A stretch of 64,000 bases of DNA, taken from NCBI RefSeq assembly GCF_030408815.1, contig NZ_CP047355.1, positions 124,001 to 188,000 of the forward strand, given 5' to 3'. This document shows positions 1 to 11,000 of the stretch, one piece after another; within the stretch, counting starts at the first letter, position 1, and the number at the start of each line of letters is the position of its first letter. Source of the stretch: Corynebacterium freiburgense. Its GTDB lineage: Bacteria; Actinomycetota; Actinomycetes; Mycobacteriales; Mycobacteriaceae. The position numbers were made by a program, and so were the translations under genes. Below the pieces are notes generated by a model. That model was not told where the DNA came from, ran no database searches, and saw nothing but the letters and a program-made list of their open reading frames with translations.

Positions 1-327
1 CTCGTTGATGGGGCTGTTGCATCATCCCGCATGGATCTTGACAATGACGGTTTGACCGATATCGAGCTTATCGACGAAAACCTTGATGGGCACTTTGAAA
101 AGGCTGGTGCTGACACCAATATGGACGGCAAAGCTGACGTAGTCTATCGAGACATTAATGGCGATAATACCTTTGACTACGCCTCATACGACTCCGATGG
201 CGACGGCATAATGGACACTAACCTTGATGCAAATGACTTTGGTGCAAGTGGCATGGGGGACGTCTCCGGCTTTGAGGCAATGGGCCACACTGATGATCTG
301 GGGATGGATCCTTCAGCCGGTATCTAA
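1..327 (+). CDS. Acidic DxDxDG-repeat protein, 5' end outside window
   Basis: The open frame runs in from the left edge without a stop, so the gene starts upstream; an ATG at 31 is only an internal candidate. The visible part is very acidic and holds five Asp-rich loops of the form DxDxDG or close variants (DLDNDG, DENLDG, DTNMDG, DINGDN, DSDGDG), each followed a few residues later by another acidic residue. This is the pattern of EF-hand-like or thrombospondin type 3 calcium-binding loops. Calcium binding is inferred from the pattern. No membrane segment or sorting signal is seen. It lies in the same direction as the next two acidic genes, with which it probably forms an operon. Confidence 0.7.
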   Translation, partial: LVDGAVASSRMDLDNDGLTDIELIDENLDGHFEKAGADTNMDGKADVVYRDINGDNTFDYASYDSDGDGIMDTNLDANDFGASGMGDVSGFEAMGHTDDLGMDPSAGI

Positions 328-333
328 AAACTT

Positions 334-383
334 GCTCTTTGGCATAGTTGGTTTTTCTCCCTGTATCCAGCTTGCCAAAGAGC
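334..383 (+). other. Intergenic hairpin with long loop
   Basis: GCTCTTTGGCA (334-344) and TGCCAAAGAGC (373-383) are perfect 11-base inverted arms separated by 28 nt, just after the first gene. No clear T-run follows, so it may be an mRNA processing or partial-termination structure rather than a full terminator. Confidence 0.4.
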
Positions 384-430
384 GTTCTTCGCTAATAGTG
401 CTTATTTATATTTAACAAAGGAATAAAACA

Positions 431-1360
431 ATGACTATGGGTGACTACGACGGCATACTTAACTCTGATGGATTAAATTCGCTTTTTGAGTTTAATGAAT
501 TAGAAGCCGATACCTACCCAACTGAGGATTATGTTAGCGAAGATGCATTTCCAGTCCCGGACAACGATCCATTAAGCATCTCTACTCCAGAGACTGAATC
601 TGCTCCGGAGTTGGAGGACCCAAATCCTGAAACCGAACTTACTGACCCACACGACACTATGGATTTCGGTGTTATTGAAGGTGATCAGCCGACCGAGCAA
701 CCTGTGGAACCACAAATAGAAGATCCTTCAATTACTCCAGAAGATGACGGAGTTTATGGAAATTCATATGAGTGGAATACCGACTGGTTTTTCCAAGAAG
801 TAGACGGTTATTGCGGTCCAACTTCAGCAGCGATTATTGTGAATGAATATCATGACGCCGGTATCGCTGATCCACAATATATGGTGAACCAAGCATATGA
901 ATTAGGCTTAACCCAAGACATTTCTAAAGGAATGTATATGTCTGATGTGGCAACATTGCTGGAATCTTCAGGTGTGCCATGTGAAAACGTCACAAGCTCA
1001 ATGGAGGATTTATCGAACCGCCTTGAGCAGGGTTATGGGATTATTGCTTTCGTCGATTCTGGTGAATTGTGGGGCGACCAAGGCGACATGGTTACTGAAG
1101 ACGATTTGCCTGATCACTTTTTAGTTGTCACCGAAATTAATATGAATACTGGTATGGTGACACTAGCGGATCCTGGCCATCCAAATGGAAATGGAATGCA
1201 GGTCCCTATTAGTGAGTTTGAAGATGCATGGGCGGATAGCAATTACGAAATGGTAGCTACTACCAATGTGGATTCTGAGCTTGCTGGAGCCACTGGAGGC
1301 GCGGTAGGCAATCCACAACTTGCAATTGCCAATGTGACGCGCAGCGAAGTTATTCAATAG
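431..1360 (+). CDS. C39-like papain-fold cysteine peptidase with acidic N-terminus
   Basis: A protein of 309 residues. The first 110 or so residues are rich in Asp, Glu and Pro and look disordered. Residues from about 115 on match the peptidase C39-like family: Gln122 (oxyanion hole), Cys128 in GYCGPTSAA, His229 in DHFLVV and Asp247 in LADPGHP give a complete catalytic set. There is no signal peptide, membrane segment or ABC transporter domain, so this is not a bacteriocin exporter of the classical C39 type. The substrate is unknown. An AAAGGAA ribosome site at 417-423 supports the ATG at 431; an in-frame ATG at 437 is the alternative. It lies between two other very acidic genes, which suggests a shared role, possibly processing or cross-linking of its neighbours (inference). 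Confidence 0.8.
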   Translation: MTMGDYDGILNSDGLNSLFEFNELEADTYPTEDYVSEDAFPVPDNDPLSISTPETESAPELEDPNPETELTDPHDTMDFGVIEGDQPTEQPVEPQIEDPSITPEDDGVYGNSYEWNTDWFFQEVDGYCGPTSAAIIVNEYHDAGIADPQYMVNQAYELGLTQDISKGMYMSDVATLLESSGVPCENVTSSMEDLSNRLEQGYGIIAFVDSGELWGDQGDMVTEDDLPDHFLVVTEINMNTGMVTLADPGHPNGNGMQVPISEFEDAWADSNYEMVATTNVDSELAGATGGAVGNPQLAIANVTRSEVIQ

Positions 1361-1405
1361 CATTGAAGTGAGATTTGGTAATCAAAGGATTGGTGGAGGA
1401 TAAAG

Positions 1406-1777
1406 ATGTCAAGCGGAGATAAGTCTCCTATTGAGCCTGATCTGTCTTTACCTTTAGGGGCTCTTGATCAGGGCGTGTGGACTCGAATCCTTCAAGATGC
1501 TTTTGAAATGTCAGAACACGAAATTGATGCTTCAATTGTTCCGGACTTTGATGAAGCCGCTGAAATTGAATTAGCCGATGATGATTTCGGTGAATTCATA
1601 CTTGACGATGATCTTGTGGACGAACCCAGTTTTGAAACTGAGCCACACGACACGGATTCAGTAGGCGATAGATTATTCGAAGATAATGAAAACGAGATTC
1701 AAGATTTTGAAGAGCTGACTGGGCTGGATTTAGGCGAGATTGACTCCGTCTCAGATGATTCCTTCGATTTTGAATAA
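1406..1777 (+). CDS. Small highly acidic protein of unknown function
   Basis: A protein of 123 residues in which Asp and Glu dominate from residue 38 to the end, with almost no Lys or Arg after residue 35. The less acidic N-terminal 35 residues (around GVWTRILQDAFEMSEHE) could form an amphipathic helix. There is no signal peptide, Cys or membrane segment, and I do not recognise a family. A GGAGG site just before the ATG and a strong terminator right after the stop support it as a real gene and as the last in the operon with the C39-like peptidase, 45 nt upstream. Confidence 0.65.
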   Translation: MSSGDKSPIEPDLSLPLGALDQGVWTRILQDAFEMSEHEIDASIVPDFDEAAEIELADDDFGEFILDDDLVDEPSFETEPHDTDSVGDRLFEDNENEIQDFEELTGLDLGEIDSVSDDSFDFE

Positions 1778-1780
1778 CGG

Positions 1781-1818
1781 AAAAACGGATGCCCCTAGTT
1801 TATGCGGCATCCGTTTTT
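1781..1818 (+). terminator. Rho-independent terminator of the acidic-protein operon
   Basis: A perfect 13-base stem (AAAAACGGATGCC at 1781-1793 with GGCATCCGTTTTT at 1806-1818) and a T-rich 3' side begins 3 nt after the stop codon. Confidence 0.9.
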
Positions 1819-1933
1819 GTTTGGATTGAGGTGGTAGAGGCGAGCGAATCACTACGATAATAGTGAGTGTCTCCGCTAGAGTTGGTGGGGCGAGAATATT
1901 ACGTGAACAATGATGCTAGTGTTCGGTTGTTGA

Positions 1934-2488
1934 ATGAAAGTATTTGAAACTATGAGTGATGTGGAACTATTGAGCAAGGCTCGCGAAGGCGACCAACGAG
2001 CATTTGCTGAACTGGTGACACGTTACCAACACATAGCTTGGAGTGTGTGTTTACGTATTACCGAGAACCAGTACGACGCTGAAGATGCTTTGCAGATTGC
2101 ACTAGCATCTACCTGGCAAAATCTTTCTCGCTTCAGGGGTGAATCGAAGTTCGGCACTTGGTTCTATCGAATTGCTAGCAATTCTGCAATGGCGATTGTA
2201 CGGAAACGGCGACCAGAACAATCGATCGATGAAGAAGAGAATGGTTATGTAATAGAGTTAGAGGACACTACGGCGGTATTTGAAGATCGGATAGCAGACC
2301 AAGATCGCCTAGCTTACGCATTACAGCAGCTCCCAGATGAAGCTCGGGAAGCATTGGTACTGGCTGAAGTGGCAGGGTTGACCTATGCAGAAATCGCTGT
2401 CCATCAAAATTCTTCGCTATCAGCAGTGAAAGTGCGTATCCATAGGGCTAAAAAGAAACTTATAGAGATTCTCCAATCCACAACATAG
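1934..2488 (+). CDS. ECF-family RNA polymerase sigma factor
   Basis: A protein of 184 residues with sigma-70 region 2 (about residues 22-90, with AEDALQIALASTWQNLSRF and GTWFYRIASNSA) and region 4 (about 125-180, with LPDEAREALVLAEVAGLTYAEIA and an HTH rich in Lys/Arg). It directs RNA polymerase to an alternative promoter set. It is distinct from the SigC-like factor encoded at 26.3 kb. No anti-sigma gene follows; the next gene downstream is a small membrane protein about 340 nt away. The ATG at 1952 (MSDVELL) fits the usual family start; neither start has a clear ribosome site. The regulon cannot be told from the sequence. Confidence 0.85.
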   Translation: MKVFETMSDVELLSKAREGDQRAFAELVTRYQHIAWSVCLRITENQYDAEDALQIALASTWQNLSRFRGESKFGTWFYRIASNSAMAIVRKRRPEQSIDEEENGYVIELEDTTAVFEDRIADQDRLAYALQQLPDEAREALVLAEVAGLTYAEIAVHQNSSLSAVKVRIHRAKKKLIEILQSTT

Positions 2489-2823
2489 AGGTGTGTTGTG
2501 TGCTCGAGTGCTTGTGTCAGCCTATTCCACAAGTATTTGGTGAGTCTTCGCATACACCTGCTTAGGTTGCGTGCAATTGGCGTGAAAAACGACACTAATT
2601 ATTAAATTAGGCATAGATAGTATCTGTAGTCTGCGTTTTGTCTCCTCAAAATTGGCTGCTGTGTGGCCATTCCGAACCACCGGTATTTGTGCTTGTGGAA
2701 GGCTATTGGTTTGACGGCAAAGCGGAACGTGATTTACGCTTAGTTAGCAAATAATAATTTTTAACTAGAATTAATGCTGTAGATTTGTCGAACAAGACAA
2801 ATCGGCTCGTATAACGCGGCAGA
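2489..2823. other. Intergenic region with a short hairpin
   Basis: An AT-rich stretch of 335 bp with no convincing gene. The only structure seen is GATTTGTC (2782-2789) paired with GACAAATC (2796-2803), an 8-base perfect hairpin with a 6-nt loop about 20 nt before the next gene. It could be an operator or 5' UTR hairpin. Confidence 0.4.
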
Positions 2824-3132
2824 ATGCTGGTGAATCTAATGGAAAATCTTGGAAATTCGCAGACAGTAAGCCACGCAATGAGACACTTTATGTGGGTTTG
2901 TGCTGCAGGTGTCTTGACCATCGATTTGGCATTGTTTTCAGATGATCACGTGCCATATTACTTTTATTTAGGCAAGTTTGTTGTCCTGCTTTGTTTGCTG
3001 GAGGCAGGAGATTTCTTCCTACGAAAGCACAGTGATGTACAGCAAACAAAAATCCGCAAGCAATTAATGCTGTTTGCGTGTTTGATGGCAATTGTTTTTG
3101 TGCTTGTAGTGTTTTTTGTGTTCGCTGGTTAA
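2824..3132 (+). CDS. Small integral membrane protein, unknown function
   Basis: A protein of 102 residues with about three hydrophobic segments (residues 20-40, 46-64, 81-101) and a basic loop (RKHSDVQQTKIRKQ) between the last two. No family is recognised. The ATG at 2839 is an alternative start; neither has a strong ribosome site. It lies downstream of the ECF sigma gene in the same direction and could be a membrane partner of that regulon, but nothing in the sequence proves it. It is convergent with leuA, with a GC-rich hairpin between them. Confidence 0.55.
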   Translation: MLVNLMENLGNSQTVSHAMRHFMWVCAAGVLTIDLALFSDDHVPYYFYLGKFVVLLCLLEAGDFFLRKHSDVQQTKIRKQLMLFACLMAIVFVLVVFFVFAG

Positions 3133-3138
3133 ACACAG

Positions 3139-3167
3139 ATGGCCCCGCCAGGTGGGGGCGGGGCCAT
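3139..3167. terminator. GC-rich hairpin between convergent genes
   Basis: ATGGCCCCGCC (3139-3149) pairs with GGCGGGGCCAT (3157-3167) in the gap between the small membrane protein and leuA. It may serve both strands, although no long T-run follows on either side. Confidence 0.65.
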
Positions 3168-3185
3168 TGCTAATAGAGTTTTTGG

Positions 3186-5184
<1,999 letters not shown>

Positions 5185-5234
5185 AATTTTAATACTTAGC
5201 ACCCCAATATCGGTGAATATAGCAGCTGAAAAAT

Positions 5235-6095
5235 CTAGCGTACGCTGGCAGAAGATCGGGATAAAGCCATGGCCGCAACGATCATGGATACTAAAGAAGC
5301 GATAATCCAAAACCATTCCCAACCGGAAACTTGGAACTTTTCTCCAAGTACCAAATAGCCCAAGATAAATGCCACGATTGGGCCGGAAATAGTCATTGCG
5401 GGAAGGGAATTTTCCAGTGCGTCAGCATGAAACGATGATTGTTGCATTGCGGTGGCAAGGGTTGCTGCAATAATGACGGCAAATGGTTCCCAGTTGGTTA
5501 GTAACCCCACAGGACCCTGGTGTATTGCGATATTTACTGCAGCTTTTGAAAGTACTGCTACATAACCAAAGATTGCACTTGTAACTATGCCGAGCAACAC
5601 TGCTCGTACTCGTTGGGAGCCGAAAAAAGCCAACCGATACAATACCGCGAGGATTATGGCCCCAATGGTAAGTGCAGGAACCCATAGTGAAAGGGGTGGT
5701 TGTACCATTCCTGGGCTTGGTTTGCCCAGTACTACTAACACCGCAACGGCTGAGGAAAGCACTGCTGACCAGATTAAATCGCCTGCGGTGGTGCGCCGGC
5801 CATCATAGTAAGCAGAAAGCGGCAGGGTAAACATAAGCGAAAGCACAAGGACAGGTTGGACCACCAGGAGTGTGCCATAACTTAACGCAATTACTTGGAA
5901 TGCGTACCCAAGGAATGCAGTCCCAGTACCAGCCCACCACTTTGCGTGTTTTACCACTGTGAAAATTGGTATGTGTTTGAGCGGCTCCGTGTTTGCTGGT
6001 GCCGCGCTGGCAATGCGGTGCCTTACCACGGTCCCCCAGGCGAGGGTCATCGCGGAGGCAAGGGCAAAGAGCACAGCAAGAAAGTTGCTCTGCAT
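5235..6095 (-). CDS. DMT-superfamily (EamA/NIPA-like) permease
   Basis: A protein of 286 residues with about nine or ten hydrophobic segments throughout, the layout of drug/metabolite transporter superfamily proteins. Features include an N-terminal membrane helix starting at residue 4, a repeated two-half structure, and the ILGYLVLGEKF motif (near residue 250) typical of the C-terminal half. A DMT permease holds the same place between leuA and lysC in other corynebacteria. The substrate is not deducible. It is transcribed toward leuA and divergently from lysC. Confidence 0.8.
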   Translation of the reverse strand: MQSNFLAVLFALASAMTLAWGTVVRHRIASAAPANTEPLKHIPIFTVVKHAKWWAGTGTAFLGYAFQVIALSYGTLLVVQPVLVLSLMFTLPLSAYYDGRRTTAGDLIWSAVLSSAVAVLVVLGKPSPGMVQPPLSLWVPALTIGAIILAVLYRLAFFGSQRVRAVLLGIVTSAIFGYVAVLSKAAVNIAIHQGPVGLLTNWEPFAVIIAATLATAMQQSSFHADALENSLPAMTISGPIVAFILGYLVLGEKFQVSGWEWFWIIASLVSMIVAAMALSRSSASVR

Positions 6096-6274
6096 TTACA
6101 TAAGAATAGTTCACTTTGTATTTGGTATTGCTGTAAGCAGTGCGTGTTGTATGACATGAGCCTGATTTATCAGAATGTTTTGCTAGCTTGGGGGCTCTTT
6201 TGTTTTCTTTCGGTAGGGCCGAGTTACCATGTGCGTACATAATTTTTGTCGATGGACCGAAAGGCGGCAGCCAA

Positions 6275-7540
6275 GTGGCATTGGTTGTACAAAAATACGG
6301 TGGGTCCTCGCTGGAGAGTGCGGAACGTATTCGCTCAGTAGCCGAGCGGATCGTTGCAACGAAAAAGCAGGGCCATGATGTTGTTGTGGTCTGTTCGGCG
6401 ATGGGCGACACAACAGATGAGCTGCTAGATCTTGCTGCTCAAGTAAATCCTGTCCCCCCGGCACGGGAAATGGATATGCTGCTTACCGCAGGTGAGCGAA
6501 TTTCAAATGCACTTGTGGCAATGGCAATTGAGTCCTTTGGGGCAGAAGCGCAGTCCTTTACTGGTTCGCAGGCAGGCGTGCTTACTACTGAGCGTCATGG
6601 GAATGCACGAATTGTAGATGTTACTCCTGCACGTGTACGCGAAGCCCTCGATAACGGCAAGATTTGCCTGGTGGCTGGGTTCCAGGGCGTCAATAAGGAT
6701 ACTCGCGATGTGACCACATTGGGGCGTGGCGGTTCCGATACCACCGCAGTCGCTCTCGCTGCTGCCCTAAACGCAGATGTGTGCGAAATCTATTCTGATG
6801 TTGATGGCGTCTATACGGCAGATCCGCGCATTGTTTCGGATGCGCAAAAGCTCGAAAAATTGTCCTTTGAGGAAATGCTGGAGCTGGCTGCGGTTGGCTC
6901 AAAAATCCTCGTGTTGCGCAGTGTGGAGTATGCGCGCGCGTTTAATGTTCCGCTCCGCGTTCGTTCGTCATATAGTAATGATCCCGGCACACTTGTAGCT
7001 GGCTCAATGGAGGATATTCCCGTGGAAGAAGCAACACTCGCAGGTGTGGCCACTGATGTTTCAGAGGCAAAGGTAACGGTGCTGGGGATCCCAGATCTCC
7101 CAGGTGAGGCAGCAAAGGTCTTCCGTGTGATTGCGGATGCCGAAATTAATATTGATATGGTGCTGCAGAATATTTCCTCTCTTGAAGACGGCCGCACCGA
7201 TATAACTTTTACCTGCCCACGTGCCGACGGTCCTTGCGCAATGGAGCTGCTCAAAAAGCTTCAGCTCGACGGTACCTGCAAAAACGTGCTTTACGACGAC
7301 CAGATCGGCAAGGTTTCCTTGGTAGGTGCGGGTATGAAATCCCACCCTGGAGTAACCGCAGTATTCTGTGAAGCCCTGCGTGATGCTGGTGTGAATATTG
7401 AGCTCATTTCTACCTCAGAAATTCGTATTTCTGTACTAATCCGAGAGACCGAGGTAGAGAAGTCAGTTCGCGCATTACATGATGCATTCGAACTCGGCGG
7501 GGAAGAAGAAGCAACCGTGTATGCGGGTACTGGGCGCTAA
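6275..7540 (+). CDS. lysC: Aspartate kinase (alpha subunit; beta subunit from an internal start)
   Basis: LysC (EC 2.7.2.4) phosphorylates aspartate, the entry step to lysine, threonine, methionine and diaminopimelate. The GTG at 6275 gives 421 residues starting [19 protein letters not shown], the exact length and start of the C. glutamicum enzyme, with AAAGG about 10 nt upstream. The N-terminal amino acid kinase domain ([25 protein letters not shown]) is followed by two ACT domains (about residues 265-421) that bind lysine plus threonine. A longer reading from 6188 is not conserved. A strong terminator follows directly, so lysC is cut off from asd, which normally is its operon partner. Confidence 0.97.
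   Translation: MALVVQKYGGSSLESAERIRSVAERIVATKKQGHDVVVVCSAMGDTTDELLDLAAQVNPVPPAREMDMLLTAGERISNALVAMAIESFGAEAQSFTGSQAGVLTTERHGNARIVDVTPARVREALDNGKICLVAGFQGVNKDTRDVTTLGRGGSDTTAVALAAALNADVCEIYSDVDGVYTADPRIVSDAQKLEKLSFEEMLELAAVGSKILVLRSVEYARAFNVPLRVRSSYSNDPGTLVAGSMEDIPVEEATLAGVATDVSEAKVTVLGIPDLPGEAAKVFRVIADAEINIDMVLQNISSLEDGRTDITFTCPRADGPCAMELLKKLQLDGTCKNVLYDDQIGKVSLVGAGMKSHPGVTAVFCEALRDAGVNIELISTSEIRISVLIRETEVEKSVRALHDAFELGGEEEATVYAGTGR
7009..7024 (+). promoter_or_regulatory. Internal ribosome site and GTG start for the LysC beta subunit
   Basis: GGAGG at 7009-7013 lies 8 nt before an in-frame GTG at 7022 (codon 250 of lysC). Translation from it would give a 172-residue protein covering the ACT domains, the same size as the beta subunit known from C. 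glutamicum. Confidence 0.8.
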
Positions 7541-7561
7541 TACACTACTAAATCTATATTG

Positions 7562-7608
7562 AACCCCCACCTCGTGCCCCGAGTTGATTGTGGCACGAGG
7601 TGGGGTTC
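7562..7608 (+). terminator. Terminator after lysC
   Basis: A long stem (left arm 7562-7578 with CACCTCGTGCC; right arm 7592-7607 with GGCACGAGGTG) with a one-base imbalance in the C/G run, starting about 20 nt after the lysC stop. It separates lysC from the adhesin insertion. Confidence 0.88.
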
Positions 7609-8026
7609 TGTTATTTCCTGCTTATGCAAAAGAAATCTAACGTGTGAAATATATTCAGTACTAATTGCATGCTATGAATAAAAATAAGGGGGTAGTTTCG
7701 GGGGTATTGATGGAAATATTGTGCAATAGGTGCACACGCTTTTAATCGGCACAGCTTTTTATTAGGAAATCCTGAGTCCCTGCGTGTTTGTGCGTGCTCC
7801 AGGGCATTATGAAATTTGATACCTATATTTAATGCTCAAGTAGCATTTATGCAGGTTTATGTATCGGATTGCTACCTATTTGCAGGCAATGCATTGCGTC
7901 TTAATGTTAAGTAAAGTGTCCAATGCGCTTAAGTTAATGCCAAGCTATTGCCTTTATTTATTAATGCTTTGCTTAGTGGAAATTTAGGTTTATAGGTGGC
8001 TTCAATGATTCAATTAAGGAAAGCTA
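7609..8026 (+). promoter_or_regulatory. AT-rich upstream region of the giant adhesin
   Basis: This gene-free, AT-rich stretch of 418 bp must carry the adhesin promoter. A tentative pair is TTGCTT (7969-7974) and TATAGG (7991-7996) with 16 bp between. AAGGAAA lies just before the ATG at 8027. No other structure stands out. Confidence 0.35.
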
Positions 8027-11000
8027 ATGAGTTTTGTATCTAAAGAAGGAAGGGGGGAATCTGTGATACTTATCAAAGGAAAGCAAGTGGCGACAATCGT
8101 CGCTGCTTTCTTTGCCGTGATCGCACTCATACTGTCAATGCTTGTAATGGCACCAGCTGCTCACGCGGTGACAGATGAAGATTTGGACGCGACTTCCCAA
8201 GAGAGTCCTGAGGGTACCGCTGGAGATGGTGACGGTGCGTCCAGGTCGGTTGCTACCGCTCCCGACCAAGAAAAACAGCCGCCTCTTGGTGATGAACCTA
8301 AGTCCCACAATCAGACAAGGGCGTTCAGAAGCCCAGGCTCACCCAAGAACTGGGCAAATGAGTACATTGAGTCGGTTGATGTATACAAATCTGGTAGCGC
8401 AACTCCATTGACCAGTCCGCCGGCAAAAGAAGCGGATTTAGTAGCTGGAACCGGAATAGTCTTGCAGATTAACTGGAGTGCTTTAGGTAAAGAACAAGCT
8501 GCGCCGGATGATGTGATCCATGTTGAACTACCACAATGGTTGACGCTGTCAAACAATATCAACCAATCTATGGGGAACGTTGGGGCGTGTAAAGGCGTTA
8601 GTGGACAACGACAAATTACTTGTACGTTTGTTCAACCACCAGATGGTTATCGCATTGAAAAGGGGTATCTGAAATTTACGGCAACCGCTGTAAAGACGGA
8701 GACGGCTCAAGCATTTAAGTTCGGTAATGTCGATGTAGACGCTTACTACTACCACACTGGCCGTAAGAGTGGCCCCGTCAAAGGTGTGGTGTACAATCCG
8801 GAAGCTGTTGGCGATGAGGTTAAAAAATCTGGTCAATATTCGTTTGAATACGATGTTAATGGTCAGAAATATAGCCAAATCGTATGGCATATCGTAATTC
8901 CCTCAAAAAAGGTCAATGAAATTGTAGATGCTGGTGGTGCCATCGAAATCACGGATACCCTCCAGCCCCTGACGGTTGTTGACCCTGATACGGGTAAAAA
9001 TGTTGAATTACCTCATTACATCGCCCCTATGGCTCGGGGGCCATATAGCGTTCTTCGCCGTACTGGTGATTCATTGAACAAGGGTACTTGGGCAAATATT
9101 TCAGATGACGGCAAGTGTGCTCCAGGTAAAGAGTATGAACAAGCTGGTATTAAATGTGCTGAAAAGATTTACGGAAATGTACGCGATACGTGGCAGAATT
9201 TCCCTGGCAACCAAGGCGAAAACGTCGAATTTACTGGCGTAACTCCGGAAGGCAGCTGGGGCAAAGGAAAAACTTTTACTGCACGAGTCGAGAATTTAGT
9301 AAGGGATTCCGCATATCGTCTTAGTTTCTTCTCGGTTGTGCCAGCTGATTTATTGAAGCTGCGTAGCGAAGAAAGCCCTAAAGTTCAGAACACTGCACAG
9401 GTAAACGGTGTAAATGTTGAAACCAAAGATGGTGTTGCTGTTTATGTGAAGGGTGAGGTTGGTGCATCAATATATCCGAATGCTACTAACTTTGTAATTA
9501 AGAAGGAAGTGCTGCCAGACTTCCAGGATTCTGATGTCAAAGAATTCAAACTGCGCTACACCGTCGGGGATAAAACTGAGGAATGTAAAGTCGCACCTGG
9601 ATCTGATTGTCGGATCGAAAAGGTGTCTCCTACTACCCCGGTGACGATTGAAGAGCTGGCGGTAGAAGGTTCGAAGTTGAAGTGGCAGCCGGGTGTATTT
9701 ACGCATGTAAACCAAGGCGCCAACAAGACACAAGTTGAAATAAATGGAAATAGGGCAACGATTGCTCAGCCAGCTCCCGGTGAGCGAGTTGTTCTCCTTT
9801 TGAGTAATACTTACTCCGATAAGACGGGTTCATTGCAGATTAAAAAGTCTGTTCAAGGTCTGGATAACCCGGATCTTGTCGGTGAAAATGTCCAAGTAGA
9901 TTACACATGTGTGCCTGCAGGAGAACCGGAAGATTCGGAACCTTCAATTCGTGTGACAGTTCCCACTAATGGTGAAATCAAGGAAATCCCAAACATTCCT
10001 GTTGGGTATGAGTGCTACGTTCAAGAAAACGTAAACTCTGGTGAAATCGAAGGCCATCGTATTGCTGTAAAGTATGAGCCGGAGAGCCGCAAGGTCACTA
10101 TTAAAGAGGGGCAAGGCGAAAACGGCAGCAACTTAGTGACCATTAACAATACCTATACGCTGGAAACAGCGGCGCTGAGTATTAAAAAAGTAATCGCTGG
10201 CGAACGCCCGCAGGGCTTGAACGATGACACTGAGTTCACCGTCAAGTATCAGTGCAATGCTGATAGTAAAGATGGAAAGGTTAAGGCTAACCAGCTTGCT
10301 GAATTAAAGATCAACGCCAAGGGCGATGTCACTGAGGGGCCTGAGTTCCCGCACCACACGCGTTGTTCCGTAAAAGAAGAAAAGACGGATGCGCCGAAGT
10401 TCGAAGATTATGGTTTTACCGCTGATCTGGGTAAGGAAGTTGTGATTGGTAGGGATGCTGATGCAAACACAATCACAGTAACCAATACCTTTAAGAAGGA
10501 CGAGGCGAAGTTCCGCGTCACTAAAGCAATCTCCGGAGATGCTCAGGATATTGCCGCAGCAAAGACTTACGAGTTCGAGTACACATGTGGTCAAGAAACC
10601 GGTAGGTTGCAGGTCACTGGTGCTGGCACGGTCGAGTCTGACAAGGCTTTCCCAGTTGGAACGGAATGCGCTGTACAGGAATTAGGCACAGAGCCAAATG
10701 GTGCTGCCCAGATTGAAAACCATATTTTGAATGTGGAGCCAAATGGTGAGCAGCGTTTTGTAGTTGGCAAGGGTGAAAATCCCACGTTTACTAACAACTA
10801 CACCGTAAAGAAGGCCAAGTTTGCTGTGGTTAAAACAGCAGAAGGTGAGAACGGTAAAGCTCGTGAGTTGACCTACCAGTTCGATTACGTCTGTGGTGGT
10901 GTCAATGGGACTGTTAATGCCAAGGCTGATGGCGTGCCGGTGGAATCCGACAATGAATTCCCGGTAGGTACTCGGTGCGATATTACTGAGCGGCATCAAC

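Noticed and set aside
6188..6274. Longer N-terminus of LysC
   Set aside because: The GTG at 6275 gives the conserved 421-residue length and has a ribosome site; the extension has no similarity to aspartate kinases.
6096..6274. Lysine riboswitch before lysC
   Set aside because: The 180-bp region between the permease and lysC is too short and lacks the multi-helix core expected of an L box.
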